From NCBI GenBank assembly GCA_011634665.1, contig WAEK01000023.1, positions 605,001-669,000 on the forward strand: DNA of 64,000 bases, read 5' to 3'. Source of the DNA: Mortierella sp. BCC40632. Lineage: Eukaryota > Mortierellomycota > Mortierellomycetes > Mortierellales > Mortierellaceae. Below the pieces are notes generated by a model. The model was not told the origin of the DNA and ran no database searches. It saw nothing but the letters and a program-made list of their open reading frames with translations. Below, piece by piece: positions 46,415 through 57,880 of this stretch. The position numbers were made by a program, and so were the translations under genes. Numbering within the stretch: the first letter of the stretch is position 1; each line of letters opens with the position of its first letter.

Positions 46415-48426
46415 AAGGCGAGAGCGAGAGTGAAGGCTGAAAAACAGACGAGAATCGAGGCCGTGAGACCGACGCGCAGCGAATGATGGGCGGGCAAAGA
46501 AAAAGAAGAGGAGGAGGATGAGGAGGATGACTTGGGGAAGAAAAGAGACGCGCGGTGAGGACAACAGCAGTGCAGAAGATCATATGCAAGGAGCGCAGAG
46601 GAATTGGGGCGCCGCCTGCTGGAATTAGGGGCGAGAATGATCCGCAGCGGATTTGGAAAAGACGATCAGCACGGAGATAAAGATGCATATGGCGCGGCGC
46701 AGGTGATGACAAGAACGGGGAGAAGGGATGATGATGATGAGGATGGGGAGTGGGAAAGAGATAGATATAGATATATATATATTATATATATATAAAGAGA
46801 AAGAGAATTGATCGGAAGGCACGAAGGCCGATATTAAAGAGATAGAGCCATATCAACGGCAGAAGACCCACCCATCACGATGATCACGGTCAAAAACGCA
46901 GGGGGGCAAACACGGTCCAAAGGGAAAAATAGGGAAGAGGTTTGGCAACCTGGTCAAAGCAGGACCAGTAGTCTTTTGCGGCTATAAAATGCGTGTGAGT
47001 GAATGTGTGTGCAAAGGTGTACAGAGGTGTGCAAAGGTGTGCAAGGGTGTGCAAGGGTGCGTGTGTGTGAATGTATGCGTGAAAGTGTATGGATGTGTGT
47101 GTGTATGTGTGTGTGATGATTGAGCGGTGTGTGCTTGCTGCAACCATGGGTGGGCCGTTGCAACCCCAAGGTCCTTTCTTTTGGGCACAACTACACAAGA
47201 AAGGAGCTTGTGTAGGGAGTGAATAATAATAAAAAAAGGTCCATCTCCTCCTCTTCTTCCTCGTACAATTACACACACACACACACACACACACCGAGGA
47301 CACAGGGCACCGCCGCCGTCTGCCTTTCTCTCTCTCTCAGTCCGCGGGCAGGACAGGACAGGACAGGACAGGACAGACAGAGAAAGTAAAATAAAATAAA
47401 AAGAGGAGCCGACGGGAAGCGGACTGGGCAATGCAACAGATCGATGCTGCATGTGTATCGTCGCCCAAACCTGTCCAGCCCACCAGAGAGCCATTTCCAT
47501 GCATGCATCCTCTCTTCCTCTCTTTCTCTCTCTCTCTCTCTTTCTCTTTCTCTTTCCTCTTTCACTTACGGGACGCATTGATCCGGATTCGCGCCGCTAC
47601 CTGTGATCATTGGAGCATGGCCATGTCTCCTCTCCCCACGAGGATCCGATATGGCTCTCTCTCTCTCTCTCTTTATCTCACTAATAATCTCTCTCGTCTT
47701 CTCCTGTCTCAGCCACTGATTCATTTCCCCCCCGTCTCGCCTAGCCAGGCACCCGCTCTGTTCTCTCTTCGGTTGGCCTCATCTCCAGGGCCTTTGCTCT
47801 TGTTGTTGCCATGACCTCTTTCTTCTCATCCTCTCAATCTTTAGCTCTAAACTTGGTCTGATAAAAAAAAAAAAAAGCGCAGAGGGCCGCTCACTTGGAC
47901 CTCCCTTTCCTTCTCTCCACTTGCCCTTGTGTGTCTTGTGCAAGGTCGCACACTCAATCCTGGAGCTTTGGTACACTTTGTGTGGTTATCGCACCGACCG
48001 ACTCGACATTTCATGCGACTTCCAGAAATAAAACCCCCAGCCTCACTTTGTACTTTGGACCACTGCATCCCACCGATTGCTTCCCACACTCTTCTATCGT
48101 TCTCTTTTTTTTTTTTTATTATTATTATTATTATTGTTTGTTTGTTTGGTCTCCATGGCTCCGCTCCCTTTCTCCCTTCCTCTCACCTCTCCTCCCAATG
48201 GAGACCTTATTGAATTCCGATCCGGTATTAGACTATGGGAATAAGGTCGGTGCGACAAGATATTACAGGCTTGAGAGAGAGAGAAGAAAAAAAAAAATAA
48301 AAAGAATTGGTTTGGACGTTTGGACGGCGTTGAGAAAAAGAGAGAGAGAAAATAAAGGAGAAAAAAAGGGGGAGGGGGAGGGCGAGAGTGGAGGAAAGGT
48401 GGAGAGTGAGAGAGAGGGGGTGACCT
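46055..48426. other. Intergenic: unknown-gene 5' region and F-box 3' region
   Basis: It is dominated by GA tracts (46260-46415), a TATATA block (46765-46793), a GT-rich minisatellite with a ggtgtgcaaag-type unit (47006-47062), a (CA)n run (47271-47294) and a (GGACA)n run (47351-47376). The segment 47420-48100 is mostly unique but contains no recognisable gene. Confidence 0.6.
47006..47062. repeat. GT-rich minisatellite
   Basis: Four to five imperfect copies of an 11-nt unit, ggtgtgcaaag (variants ggtgtacagag and ggtgtgcaagg), in direct succession. Confidence 0.7.
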
Positions 48427-49267
48427 TCATTTCCATGGTCCTGTTCGCAAGTACTCGCGCCCATATATTACGATCCGCTGCAATCGTCTCAGGGGCCGTA
48501 GTTGCACCACGGCTCTTGGAACGTCCATTGGAAGGTTGTCATATCCCGACGACATGATGCACCCCTGTTGCCTGACAATCACGAGTGTCCGAAGTGAAGG
48601 CAATTCTAACCGTATCCTAGCCATGGTCGCGTCCTGCAGCATTAACAGTTGTTTGGGCGTAGGACCATTGTGCAAAGATGTCGAACCGAGCGTCGTAGTG
48701 AGCGCCAACTCGAGCGAGACGAGGCGCGTGCTGAGCCGTCGTGGCGTGTGTCCTAGAGACTGCTCCAGGAACGCATGCACATCCATGGGGACATGGGACT
48801 TGAAAGAAATCAGGTTTGGGCAAAGATGAAGGATCTGCAGGACTAGGTTCTGACTTTGTGTACATGCTGTAGCACTCTCCAAGCCCCTTCCCACAGAATA
48901 GATCCGGATAGACTCAAGAGTCGCCGTGTGGTATGCAAGTACGGTACGGAGTCCAGCAACAGCATGCGATGATGGGATCGAGATGTGGGTCAATTTTCCA
49001 ACGGAAGCGATAAGCGCTTCGAGATTGCTAGACTGCTCAAAGGAACTCTCATCCAAATCAAGGCCCTAGTGAGGCAAAAGTTCAGCCAAGAGGACAAGGA
49101 GGAGGAGGACAAGGAGAAGGAAAAGGAGGAGGAGGACAAAAGAAAAGAGAAAGCAAAAAGTTAATGAAAGCTATTCGCCTTTGGGGCATGTGAACCCACA
49201 AACACAAATTATCGGCACAGCAGCAACGCGCACTTGTCTTTCTTTCCTCCGCCCCCTGCCTTCTCTG

Positions 49268-49323
<56 letters not shown>

Positions 49324-51106
49324 ATTCTCATTCACTCTCAACCTCCCTCTCCCCCTCGCCCACTTTCCCTTTTTTATCTTTTATCCCACCCCAAATCCGA
49401 GCCTATTTTCCCCACGTCATATTGGATTGGATTGGATTGGATTGGATTGGATTGGATTGGATTGGATTGAGTGTTTTTTTCTTTTTTTCTTTTTTCTTTA
49501 CCTCGAGCAACGGGCATGCTCTAGACAACTCGAGGAGAGAATCTTCTTGGTCAGCATCCATGTAGCCATAAGGAGTGCCAAGATATAAAAGCCGAGGACA
49601 GCGTCGAGCGATCGACACCAAAGTCGAGACTTGCCACCAGCCGCGCAGTTCCAAGTGCTCTATCCCGCATGTCCATCCCTGCGGCGCATGTGTCCATCCA
49701 GCTCGTCCATAACCACCTCGACTGTGATCGAGTCGCTCATTCGAGTAGCTCTCGTACACGTTCAGATCAGGGTGGTTGATATGTTCCTTTGTGACCGTGA
49801 TCCTTTCCGGTGCATCGATCCTTCGTGTACGTCCCTGGGAATGATGGTGCTGGTGATGCTGATGCTGATGATGATGATGGTGTGACTCTGCTGGGTGGGG
49901 ATAGTCAGCCCAGAAAGAAGAAGCAGGTAATCCGGAGTGAGACCATGTCGGCGGGGATGGTTCCAGACTGCTCCCGATAGTGTCGTGGCTGCGGTCGGTC
50001 TGATCGCTCTGATCGCTGTGATCGCTTCGATCACTGTGGTAGACTGCATCCTGCTCTTCTCCATCGTCCTCGGCACAGACCTGAGTCAGCGTAAACTTGA
50101 CACGCACCAGTTGTGGACAGTTGTCGAGAATAGTGTGCAGGATCCGTTCGACATGGACAGGGGGTGAGCCCCCTGTTCGACTGGTAAAAACACTTGTGCT
50201 CCCAAATGAGGTAGTAGTGGAAGTGGTGGTAGTGGCCATTGAGTGTGTTGTCCTCCGTCTCCTTGTCCTCAAGCCAACGTTGGCTATCCTTCCTCGGGAG
50301 TGTGGGCCACCATAGGAGAGACTTAGTTCCTGGAGCCTATCCAGGTGACAACAGATTGTCCTTGCTATCCGCTCGAGACTGTCACGAGCATCTTCTTCGA
50401 GGATAGTCACTCTGAGGGACCGAAGCCAGGGATTCCTAGCGAGAATGGAGCTCACTAAAAGTCCCATATTCAGACGATTCTGTGAAGGGAGATCATTCCG
50501 TCGACCAAAGTCAAGGATCGTCAGTCGAGTGCAGGTGGGACCGATGAACCGCAGGGCCTCCAGAGAACTGGCCCTGATCCATCGGAGCAAATGACCATGC
50601 TTTTCCAGACTTTTTACAGCCTCGGCGAATGTTGGTTTGGCGCTCTCAGGGCTTGACCACTGGTGAGCCCCCTTGATTATTGATTGATCCCTCACGGGAC
50701 GGGCGCAGGGGTGGTTGTCCCATCGGGTGAGTGCTTTTCCACGGGGATGATCGGTCCCTGTGGCTGACTTGAGCGAGGGTCTGGTCCCAAGGGGTCTGTG
50801 ACGCTGATCGCGATGACCTATTGACCGGATTGGACCTGTGGGCGCCACCACATGGGACGGTTGACGATCCAAGAACTGGGAAACGTCAAATGCAGCCCAG
50901 AGCGGTGGAAGAAAGGTGACGTGCCAGTGTCTGGATACACGGATACAGCGTGACAAGTCTTGTAAAGAGGCATGTCGCGCGATGATGTCTGTCACTTCAG
51001 GGATATGAAAAATGTCCAGCATGGCTGCCATTCGAGGGTGTTCTCTGCAGGAGCGAGCGTGGAGGTAGGTGTTGAAATCCGAAGAGAGAAAGTCAGGAAA
51101 GATCAT
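48427..51106 (-). CDS. F-box/LRR-like protein
   Basis: Exons 49502..51106 and 48427..49065 join in phase 0 (CTCGAG|GTAAAG, then CACTAG|GGC) to 747 aa. An F-box-like segment begins near residue 26: MAAMLDIFHIPEVTDIIARHASLQDLSRCIRVSRHWHVTFLPPLW, with the usual I-P-E-(V/I) and L-x-x-C-x-x-V-S-x-x-W features. Scattered leucine-rich repeats follow (LTILDFG, LRSLRVTILEED, LQELSLSYGG, IEHLELRGWW, RLLYLG, LRTLVIV). F-box proteins are substrate adaptors of SCF ubiquitin ligases, and such F-box/LRR proteins form large families in these fungi. Between repeats lie an Asp/Ser/His-rich stretch (SDHSDQSDQTDRSH) and a His-rich run (HHHHHQHQHHQHHH). An alternative start at 51031 would place the F-box at the very N-terminus. 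The substrate is unknown. Confidence 0.82.
49421..49470. repeat. (ATTGG)n array, CCAAT boxes on the minus strand
   Basis: Nine perfect ATTGG pentamers plus one ATTGA lie in the F-box gene intron, 32 nt from its 5' splice site. Each unit contains a CCAAT core on the minus strand. Confidence 0.9.
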
Positions 51107-51722
51107 TGGGCAACGAGGGAGAGAAAGGGATGATGATATTAAAGAGGTGCGTGGAGGAAAATAGAGAGACAGAGCCGCCGATAGCGGTAGGTGTTGAAGG
51201 ATAACGAACGAAACGAAGAAATATATATATATATAGAAAATTAACAAACGAGAGGAGATAGAGATAAGAAAAGGAGAAAGATCAAAAAAAATTCTTGAAA
51301 AGAAAAAAGGAAAAAAAGACAAAAAAAAAAGCAAAGAGCCACAAAAGGAAAAAGGCCCGAAAAAAAAAAAATTACAAAAAAAAAAGAGAGAGAGAAGCGC
51401 CTCTCCCGATCGGATATATAAGCCCGAGCTGGAAAGTTTAGTCTCTCAGCACAGCAACACAGCTTTTTTTGAATTCTTGTTTTCCTCTCCTTTCACGGTC
51501 TCGATTGTTTAACCTGGCCAGCGGTGTGGTATTAGGGCTCCCACATGTTCAGGGCTCGATCCACCTTTGTTTCCGTGACACAGCACTCGGCACGCACCCC
51601 TCTTTCCTGCGCGATTAGCTGCTGGAAACCTGCTCTAGGTCCATCGGTCAGTCAGTCGGTAGGTCGGTAGGTCGGGAGAAAAAAAAAAGATTGATAGAGA
51701 GAGAGAGAGATATTGTGATCGA

Positions 51723-51774
<52 letters not shown>

Positions 51775-52874
51775 CTAGGTTCAATCAGTCACCTGGACAA
51801 TGCTGTGACGCGTTCTTTAGAGAGAAGGGACCCCTGTTCTTGTCATTTCGCCTCGGAGACCAATGTCAGAGACATTCGTCCTCTCTCTCTCTCTCTCTCT
51901 CTCCACCCCTGTGCACAGCCACGACCAAACAAGAGTACTACATACTCTTTCTCTCTCTATCCCTATCTCTCTCTCTCTCTTGCTTCTTCGCCTGCATGTT
52001 TCCATGCATTGTCCCGATAATACAAGAAAACGACTGGCTATCCGGAGAGAGGAAGGAAAAAAAAAAAGTCACCCCAGTTCGACCCGCATGCCCTGCATGC
52101 TCAACTCTTTCTCTCTTTCTCACTCTCTCTCTCACACACACACACACACTCTTTCCTTCTTTCTCTCTCTTCCAAGCTGTGAGTGAGCACACTCGAGTGC
52201 ACAGGCCACTTTACAGCCCTGGCTACCCACTCCCTTTTTTTTTTTTTTTTTTTTTTTCCTGCAAGACAACCATGCTTGCAGAGTCCCGGCTTTCGTCTGT
52301 GCAACATAGCGAGGCCATGTGCATCTCCTGCATAGAGAATGGGGTGGGAGAGTGCCACAATGATGCGACCCCAGTTCTGGCGACCCAGGGAGTCAATCTG
52401 GCGAGTCAGAGGTGTCCCTTTGACTGGCCTAGTGCCTGGTGGCCGTGCTCCAGGGCAAGCAATACGACTGGCCCGTTGCTGGCTAGCATATTCACTCACG
52501 GTCGCGCTTTCACTACTTTTTCTTCTTCTTCTCTCTCACTTTCTCTCGCCAACGGCCCTACCCGAATTCTTTGCTGCGCGCCCTGCCAATGGCCTCGACC
52601 TGCTCAATTCTTGTCTTTATTATTTCGGCATTTGGCTGCACCTGCTCGGTCGATTTCTTTCACTATTTCTCTCTCTGTTTTTTTCTCTCCTTCTCTTCTT
52701 CTCTTTCTCTCCTTTGCTCTTCTCCACCGTCTCTAGCTCGTCCCTCGAGTTGTCCATCACTCCTCTCACTCTCACATACACTTTTCTTCTCATTCATTCC
52801 TTCTCTCATCCATCTCTTTCTTTTTCTCATCCATCACCCGTCTACTCATTCAGCTCAATCCACCTGCCTCTCGA
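51107..52874. promoter_or_regulatory. Divergent promoter region, F-box and NF-YA genes
   Basis: About 1.8 kb lies between two start codons. It holds TATATATATA at 51222-51233 near the F-box gene, a (GTCG)-like run at 51645-51675, CT tracts at 51727-51770, 51882-51902 and 51955-51980, a T-run at 52236-52258, and a pyrimidine-rich stretch at 52660-52870 leading to the NF-YA start. No other gene is recognised. Confidence 0.5.
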
Positions 52875-53533
52875 ATGACCAACACCACGCGGCCATCGCA
52901 CTCGTCGAGCAAGGTCTATGTCACGCCATCGCCTCCACCTGCGACAGGGCCTGGTGGACAGGTAGCTCACGGCACAGCGATCCACGCCTTTGACCATATT
53001 GCTGGCACCTACCCCGGTGCCATGGCGGGCCATGTTATCGTCGTCGATCCTGTAAGCACCCCCCACGGACCTTTTGTCAGGTTTCATGTCTAATGGGGAC
53101 ATTGACTCCATGAGAATGTCCTCATGAGAATGTCCATTTGCCATGGACCAATGCTGAATCCATTTCTTTTTTTCTTTTTCTTTTTTTTTTGTTCTAGAGT
53201 ATGATGCCTCCGGGCTATGTACTGGGTTCGGTTGCCACTACACCTCGTGAGGAGCCGGAGGAACCGCTTTATGTCAACGCCAAACAGGTACCGCTCTCGA
53301 TCTCTCCTTTTCTTTCTCAAATCTCCTTCTCCCCTTGTTTGTTTTTCTTTCCTTACCTTTACCTTTACCAGCGCCATGCGCGGTTTGATGCACGCTGTCG
53401 CCATCTTGGACTGGGAGAGCTCCGAGTCATCTATGCAAGGCACCAACGGAGGAGTTCTGCCGAGTGTGATGGAGAGAGACGGATCTCTGCAATAGTAGCC
53501 ATACTCCTCTCTCTTTCTCTCTCCCTCTCTCCT

Positions 53534-53603
<70 letters not shown>

Positions 53604-53790
53604 CCATTCTCTCTCCCCCTCTCCCATTTCTCCTTGTCGACATCACTTTGCTGGGCTGGACACTGGACTGCACTTGTAGACGCAGGATGGATATGTTTGT
53701 TCGCGAAGCAGCCAGGCCTGAACTCATTGGACGATCTCATTGGCTTATTCGTGCCCGTCGTTCTCCTAGGACGATGCATCCCATCTCTCT

Positions 53791-53821
<31 letters not shown>

Positions 53822-55356
53822 TGCCGCCTTACCGTCAACATGCACGTTAGACTGGCTACCGGGAGTCTCCCGCTCGTCCTTTTCTCTCCCTACTCCATCT
53901 CGTCACTCCTTACCCTCCCTTTCTCCTCACGCATGCTGACCCATGGTGGACTCCTTGGTAACGGGACGGAACATCGTTTTTTCTCGAGGGACGGACAAAG
54001 GCGCGATAATTAAGGCATCTTCAAACTCATTTGCCCAATTAGTACCATCGAATCCTGAAGCGGAGAGCTGCAAGAGCAAACCTTGAGGCAGAGAACCGAC
54101 TACTCCAGCGCGGTCGTAAGGTAAGCAAACACAACAATGTACAATGCACACAAACACGCGCAAGAGAGAGAGAGAGAAAGAAGCCATCTCCCTTTGCTCT
54201 TTCTCTCTCTCTCTCTCCCTCCCTCTCTCTCCCTCTCTCTCTCCACTCGACCATCGATTAAACCAACCATGCTTCGCCTGGTGGGGGGAGAAAGAGAGAG
54301 AAAAAGAAAAAAGCCCTTTGGGGTTGGAGTGAGAGTGAGTGAGCGAGAGAAAGAGAGAAAAAAAAAAAAAAAAAGAAAGTTGACTGAACCTTGTTTTTTT
54401 CTCATCTCCGTTTTTTTTCACTTCCACTCAAACCCTGCCCACACACACGAACGCTCGCACGCACGCACACACAACACACACAAAAGTATCTTCACGAATC
54501 GCGCCACAAACACGCCATGAGGAGACCACGTGGACCAGGCGGACGATTTCTAACGGCTGCAGAGATTGCTGCGATGGAGGAACGGCAAAAGGACGGCAGC
54601 ATTCGTTGTAGCACCGAGATCGACACCCAAGGGGTGCCCATGATGGCAAATGGAATCCTCTCTGCGCCCTCTTCCCCTCCTCTCCTCCTGCCGCCATCAG
54701 CTTCATCACACCCAATCCATCACATCCAGGCCTCTATCCCTGCGCCAGCTTCAGGGACTCGGTCTGGCCCTGGAGGAATAGGCCCTGCTGGAGCAAGGGG
54801 CGGAAGCGGAGAGTTGGTGGGTGCAATCCCTGGCACAGAGCCCAGCAACCGCATTCCAACCACCATGTTGATGCCCGTCTCTGTAGGACAACATCCGTCG
54901 CACCATCCTCATCATCACACACAGGCACAACAACCATCCCCTACTCATTCTCTCCCACCCGTCTCTGCACCGCTGGAGGCGAGTTACGACCCGAATCGAC
55001 TCGGTAGTGGCAATGGCAATGGTAATCCAAATGGACTTGGGCTTGGTGCAGGGGTAGGGTCTCCTTATCAGACGTCTCCGCCGAGATCACCGACGGCACA
55101 AGACGAATACCAGCGTCACCCAACACCTTCTCAACATCCCCCCTACCAACATTCACTCGCACCTCAAACCCAGCGACCGCATTCAGCCTCTTTGACGGCG
55201 ACCCATCTCCATTCCAACGCATATCCAGTTAACAACCAGTATCCTCCTTCGATGGACGTGCACGTGTCTCCGACGCACTCACATCGGGCAGTTTATCCAC
55301 ATCACCCACATGCAATGCAGCAACAAGCACAACATCTTCAGCACCATGCTCGATAA
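52875..55356 (+). CDS. HAP2: NF-YA/HAP2 subunit of the CCAAT-binding complex
   Basis: Exons 52875..53051, 53198..53287, 54043..54120 and 54487..55356 join in phase 0 to 404 aa. The conserved core spans about residues 82-141: EEPLYVNAKQ at the end of exon 2, YHRILKRRAARANLEAENRL in exon 3 and YLHESRHKHAMRRPRGPGGRF at the start of exon 4. The first helix binds the NF-YB/NF-YC histone-fold dimer; the second part (ESRHKHAMRRPRG) inserts in the minor groove of CCAAT. Most of the C-terminus is Pro/His/Ser/Gln-rich and probably disordered. The linker (ENRLLQRGRK) lacks the usual I-P-K residues, and the first helix has A and N where Q and K are usual. The second intron is long (755 nt) and filled with CT repeats. 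The gene is divergent from the F-box gene. Confidence 0.93.
53538..53596. repeat. (TC)n tract in NF-YA intron 2
   Basis: About 58 nt of pure TC within the 755-nt second intron, on the coding strand. Confidence 0.85.
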
Positions 55357-56355
55357 CTGAGCCTGGAAAGGAGAGATAGAGAGAAAGAGAAAGAGAAAGA
55401 GAAAGAGAGAGAGAGAGAGAGATCTGAGGAGAAGAGGGTTCATTCATTTTCCCTTTCTTTGGGCAAAAGAATTTCTAAAAAAGGTGCTTCGGTTCACTTC
55501 TTTTGTCAATGTTGCAAAAAAAAAAAGAAAAAAAAAAAAATGAGCAAAAAAAAGATAAAGTGGTCAGAAGGAATGTCAGTGACTACCGCTCACCAGGAAG
55601 GGAAGCAAGGAAAAGAAGCAGATGAAGCAAAAAAAAAAAAGCAGAAGCAGAAGCAGAAGCAGAGAAACACATATGCACCCAACTCACAGCAAGACAATAA
55701 CAAGACACACAGACACAACAGCACACCTGTTCCAACAAAATTTCTTTACTTTTCATTATTCATCCGATACCATTCATATCATTTCTATATAGAACCCCTC
55801 CCCCCCCTCCTCTTCCTTTCTCTCTTTTTGTCCCACCATTTTTTGCACAACCTTTATTATTATTATTTTTTTTTCTTTGTCCCTTGCAATCCATTGGACG
55901 ACCGAGCACACGCTGTATTTCTATAAAGTACCTTTTTTACCAAAGAAAAAAAAAGGGAAAGAGAGAGAGAGGGTTCAATTTTTTTTTGGTCTACATCCAT
56001 CCAATGCAAAGGATCATGTGCTTCTTTTTGACAAGTTTTGGCCCCTGTTCTGGTTCTCTAGCGCTTTTGGTCAGTCTTCCTCTTGGCTCTGAAAAAGAGT
56101 CAAGCTTCAATGTATTCACTCTACCTGACATCTTCCTGGCTGGATTGATGAGGACAGACGCCTTCCAATCTGACTGAGGGTGGAGGTGGTGTAGTAGTGG
56201 ATGTTGTAGGTAGTGATACTATTAGAAGAGGACTATCGAAAAGACACTATCGGTAACACAGCATTGGGTCGGCGTTCATTTGGTTTGGTTGACTACTATT
56301 TTCTCTTACTGGATAATTTGAACGCGTCTGTGTGTACTTTCTTTTCTTTTTTTCT

Positions 56356-56473
56356 TCAAGTGACTGTCTCTGTAGAATCCTCTTTGCTCTGTTGGATGCC
56401 TTTTTCGGTCTTGTCCTCCTCCTCCTCCCCTTCCATCTCCTCATGCTGCATGTCTACGCAAAGAAAGCCAAAT
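56356..56473 (-). other. Candidate orphan 3' terminal exon, acidic tail
   Basis: After a plausible minus-strand acceptor (GCCAATAG), a frame of 39 codons reads FGFLCVDMQHEEMEG, then an EEEED-rich acidic tail ending STETVT and TGA. Codon choice looks coding rather than repetitive. No upstream exon could be joined with confidence, and the protein is not recognised, so this may be chance. Confidence 0.25.
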
Positions 56474-57092
56474 CTATTGGCTATGGTGCAAGATAGAAAA
56501 AAAAAAAAAGTTCAAGTTAGTCTCTCCCCCCCTCCATTCACCCACCCCTGTTAGCAGTTTAGCAATCCTGCTACTCGTCCCAACGCTTTGTAAGTCAATA
56601 AACATTCCCCCCGAGATGGAAAAGACACAGCGGTTGTTCAAGGTTTGGGCTCAAAGGAATGACCTCTTCCTCTACTGACCTCTGGGTATCCCAACCACCA
56701 TTCACCACCAGCCCTTTCATAGAACGGTAAACTGGGCGGGGAGTCATTATTTTTTTTTTTTTTTTACTTTCTCCTGCCTTTGACTACTGTTCCGTACACC
56801 ATACACTGTTCGCTTCTGGAATGCTGTGCCAGGATGATGTTTTACCTTTGCCTTCGCCCTGTTTTTTGTTGTTGTTGTTGTTGTAAGCCGAGGATGGCGA
56901 CACCTATCAGGTGCATTCCACTTCAGAATGGACACGACCGACGGTCCTTGAATTTTTTTTTTTTTTTTTTTTTTAGAAGAAGAAGAAGAAGAATGAAAGA
57001 AGAATCCAACCACTAGACTGGTATGCTGCGGGACTATAGACACCAAGAGGACAAGTCTCTTTTGATCTCAATGGGCTACTCTGGGCAAGGCT

Positions 57093-57157
57093 TCAGTCTT
57101 TCAGGGGAGATGGAGACCCAGGCTGGAAGGGCATGAGGGGCGTGTAGGATTCAAAAT
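57093..57157 (-). other. Candidate orphan 3' terminal exon, Pro-rich
   Basis: After a textbook minus-strand acceptor (TTTCTTTACAG, with a long T-run upstream), 20 codons read FESYTPLMPFQPGSPSPLKD followed by TGA. A stretch further upstream (about 57335-57430, minus strand) also reads as open coding-like sequence (EMQQPLAKSRIPSKRQVLF). No complete gene could be built. Confidence 0.25.
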
Positions 57158-57176
57158 CTGTAAAGAAAGAGATATC

Positions 57177-57211
<35 letters not shown>

Positions 57212-57465
57212 AGAAAGAAAGGGAGAGGCTCAGCGGAAACGAAGCGCCATACCATACAGCGGTCTCTCTCTCTCTCGCGTTCACTCTACGATCTGCAGAA
57301 TTCGCTGCGGCTACTGCAGCAAAGCAGGGCTCTTTAACACTCTATCTCCAATGGCGAGAATAAGACTTGTCGCTTGGATGGTATTCTGGACTTTGCTAGG
57401 GGTTGCTGCATCTCTTTAGCTGTTTCCAGATTAACAATACAAACAGCTCTTCACAACATATGCAA

Positions 57466-57880
57466 AAGGGCGCTGGTCTATCTCTGGTCCATGTCGTTAC
57501 TGCTTTGAGTTCTTGTGAGTCTTGTAGGACATTGAGCCATAGAATGTTCCAAGCTGGCCCTCGGTAGTATTCTTGAAGAGTTGTCGCAGTCGAGACTCAT
57601 TCCGAAACCTTACCAAGGGGTCGTATCAATGGTTTACTGCTTGCTCTGCTGTGTTGAAGATATCTCGTCTCTCACTCACTCACTCTCTATCTCTCTATCT
57701 CTCTATCTCTCTCTCTCTCGGCAAGTTGAATCAGGTGCCCGGTTCGATTTTATGTGTCTGTTGAATACTCACCTTCACGGGACAAGTGATGGTTGGGTCG
57801 GGTCAAAGTCATTGTCAGCAGCCGCGGCTGTGTTGAGCGGGAAATGCAAACGGGGGGTCAACTCTAATCACCACACAGCT
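57466..57880 (+). repeat. Dispersed repeat, copy A
   Basis: It aligns collinearly with 60009-60420. Shared blocks in order are ggcgctggtctatctctg, a tgtaggacattga block, ataaaatgttccaagc (ataGaatg in this copy), gactcattccgaaacctt, tggtttactgc, atcaggtgccc, gtgtctg-tgaatactc, gggacaagtg, and aatgc near the end. The copies are diverged by many substitutions and indels and contain no open frame. No terminal repeats or target-site duplication were identified, so the element class is unknown. Confidence 0.7.

Larger units (their letters stand above)
55357..57465. other. NF-YA 3' region and gene-poor sequence
   Basis: It begins with a GA tract (55376-55421), then A-rich and C/T-rich sequence. Two short minus-strand stretches at 56356-56473 and 57093-57157 look like terminal exons (separate entries). 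Otherwise nothing is recognised. Confidence 0.5.

Noticed and set aside
46954..47578. Minus-strand frames with His-Thr repeats
   Set aside because: They are coded by the GT minisatellite and CA repeat; not a metal-binding protein gene.
57720..57760. Possible tRNA-like B box (ggttcgattt) in repeat copy A, suggesting a SINE
   Set aside because: No A box at the right distance and the motif is not kept in copy B.
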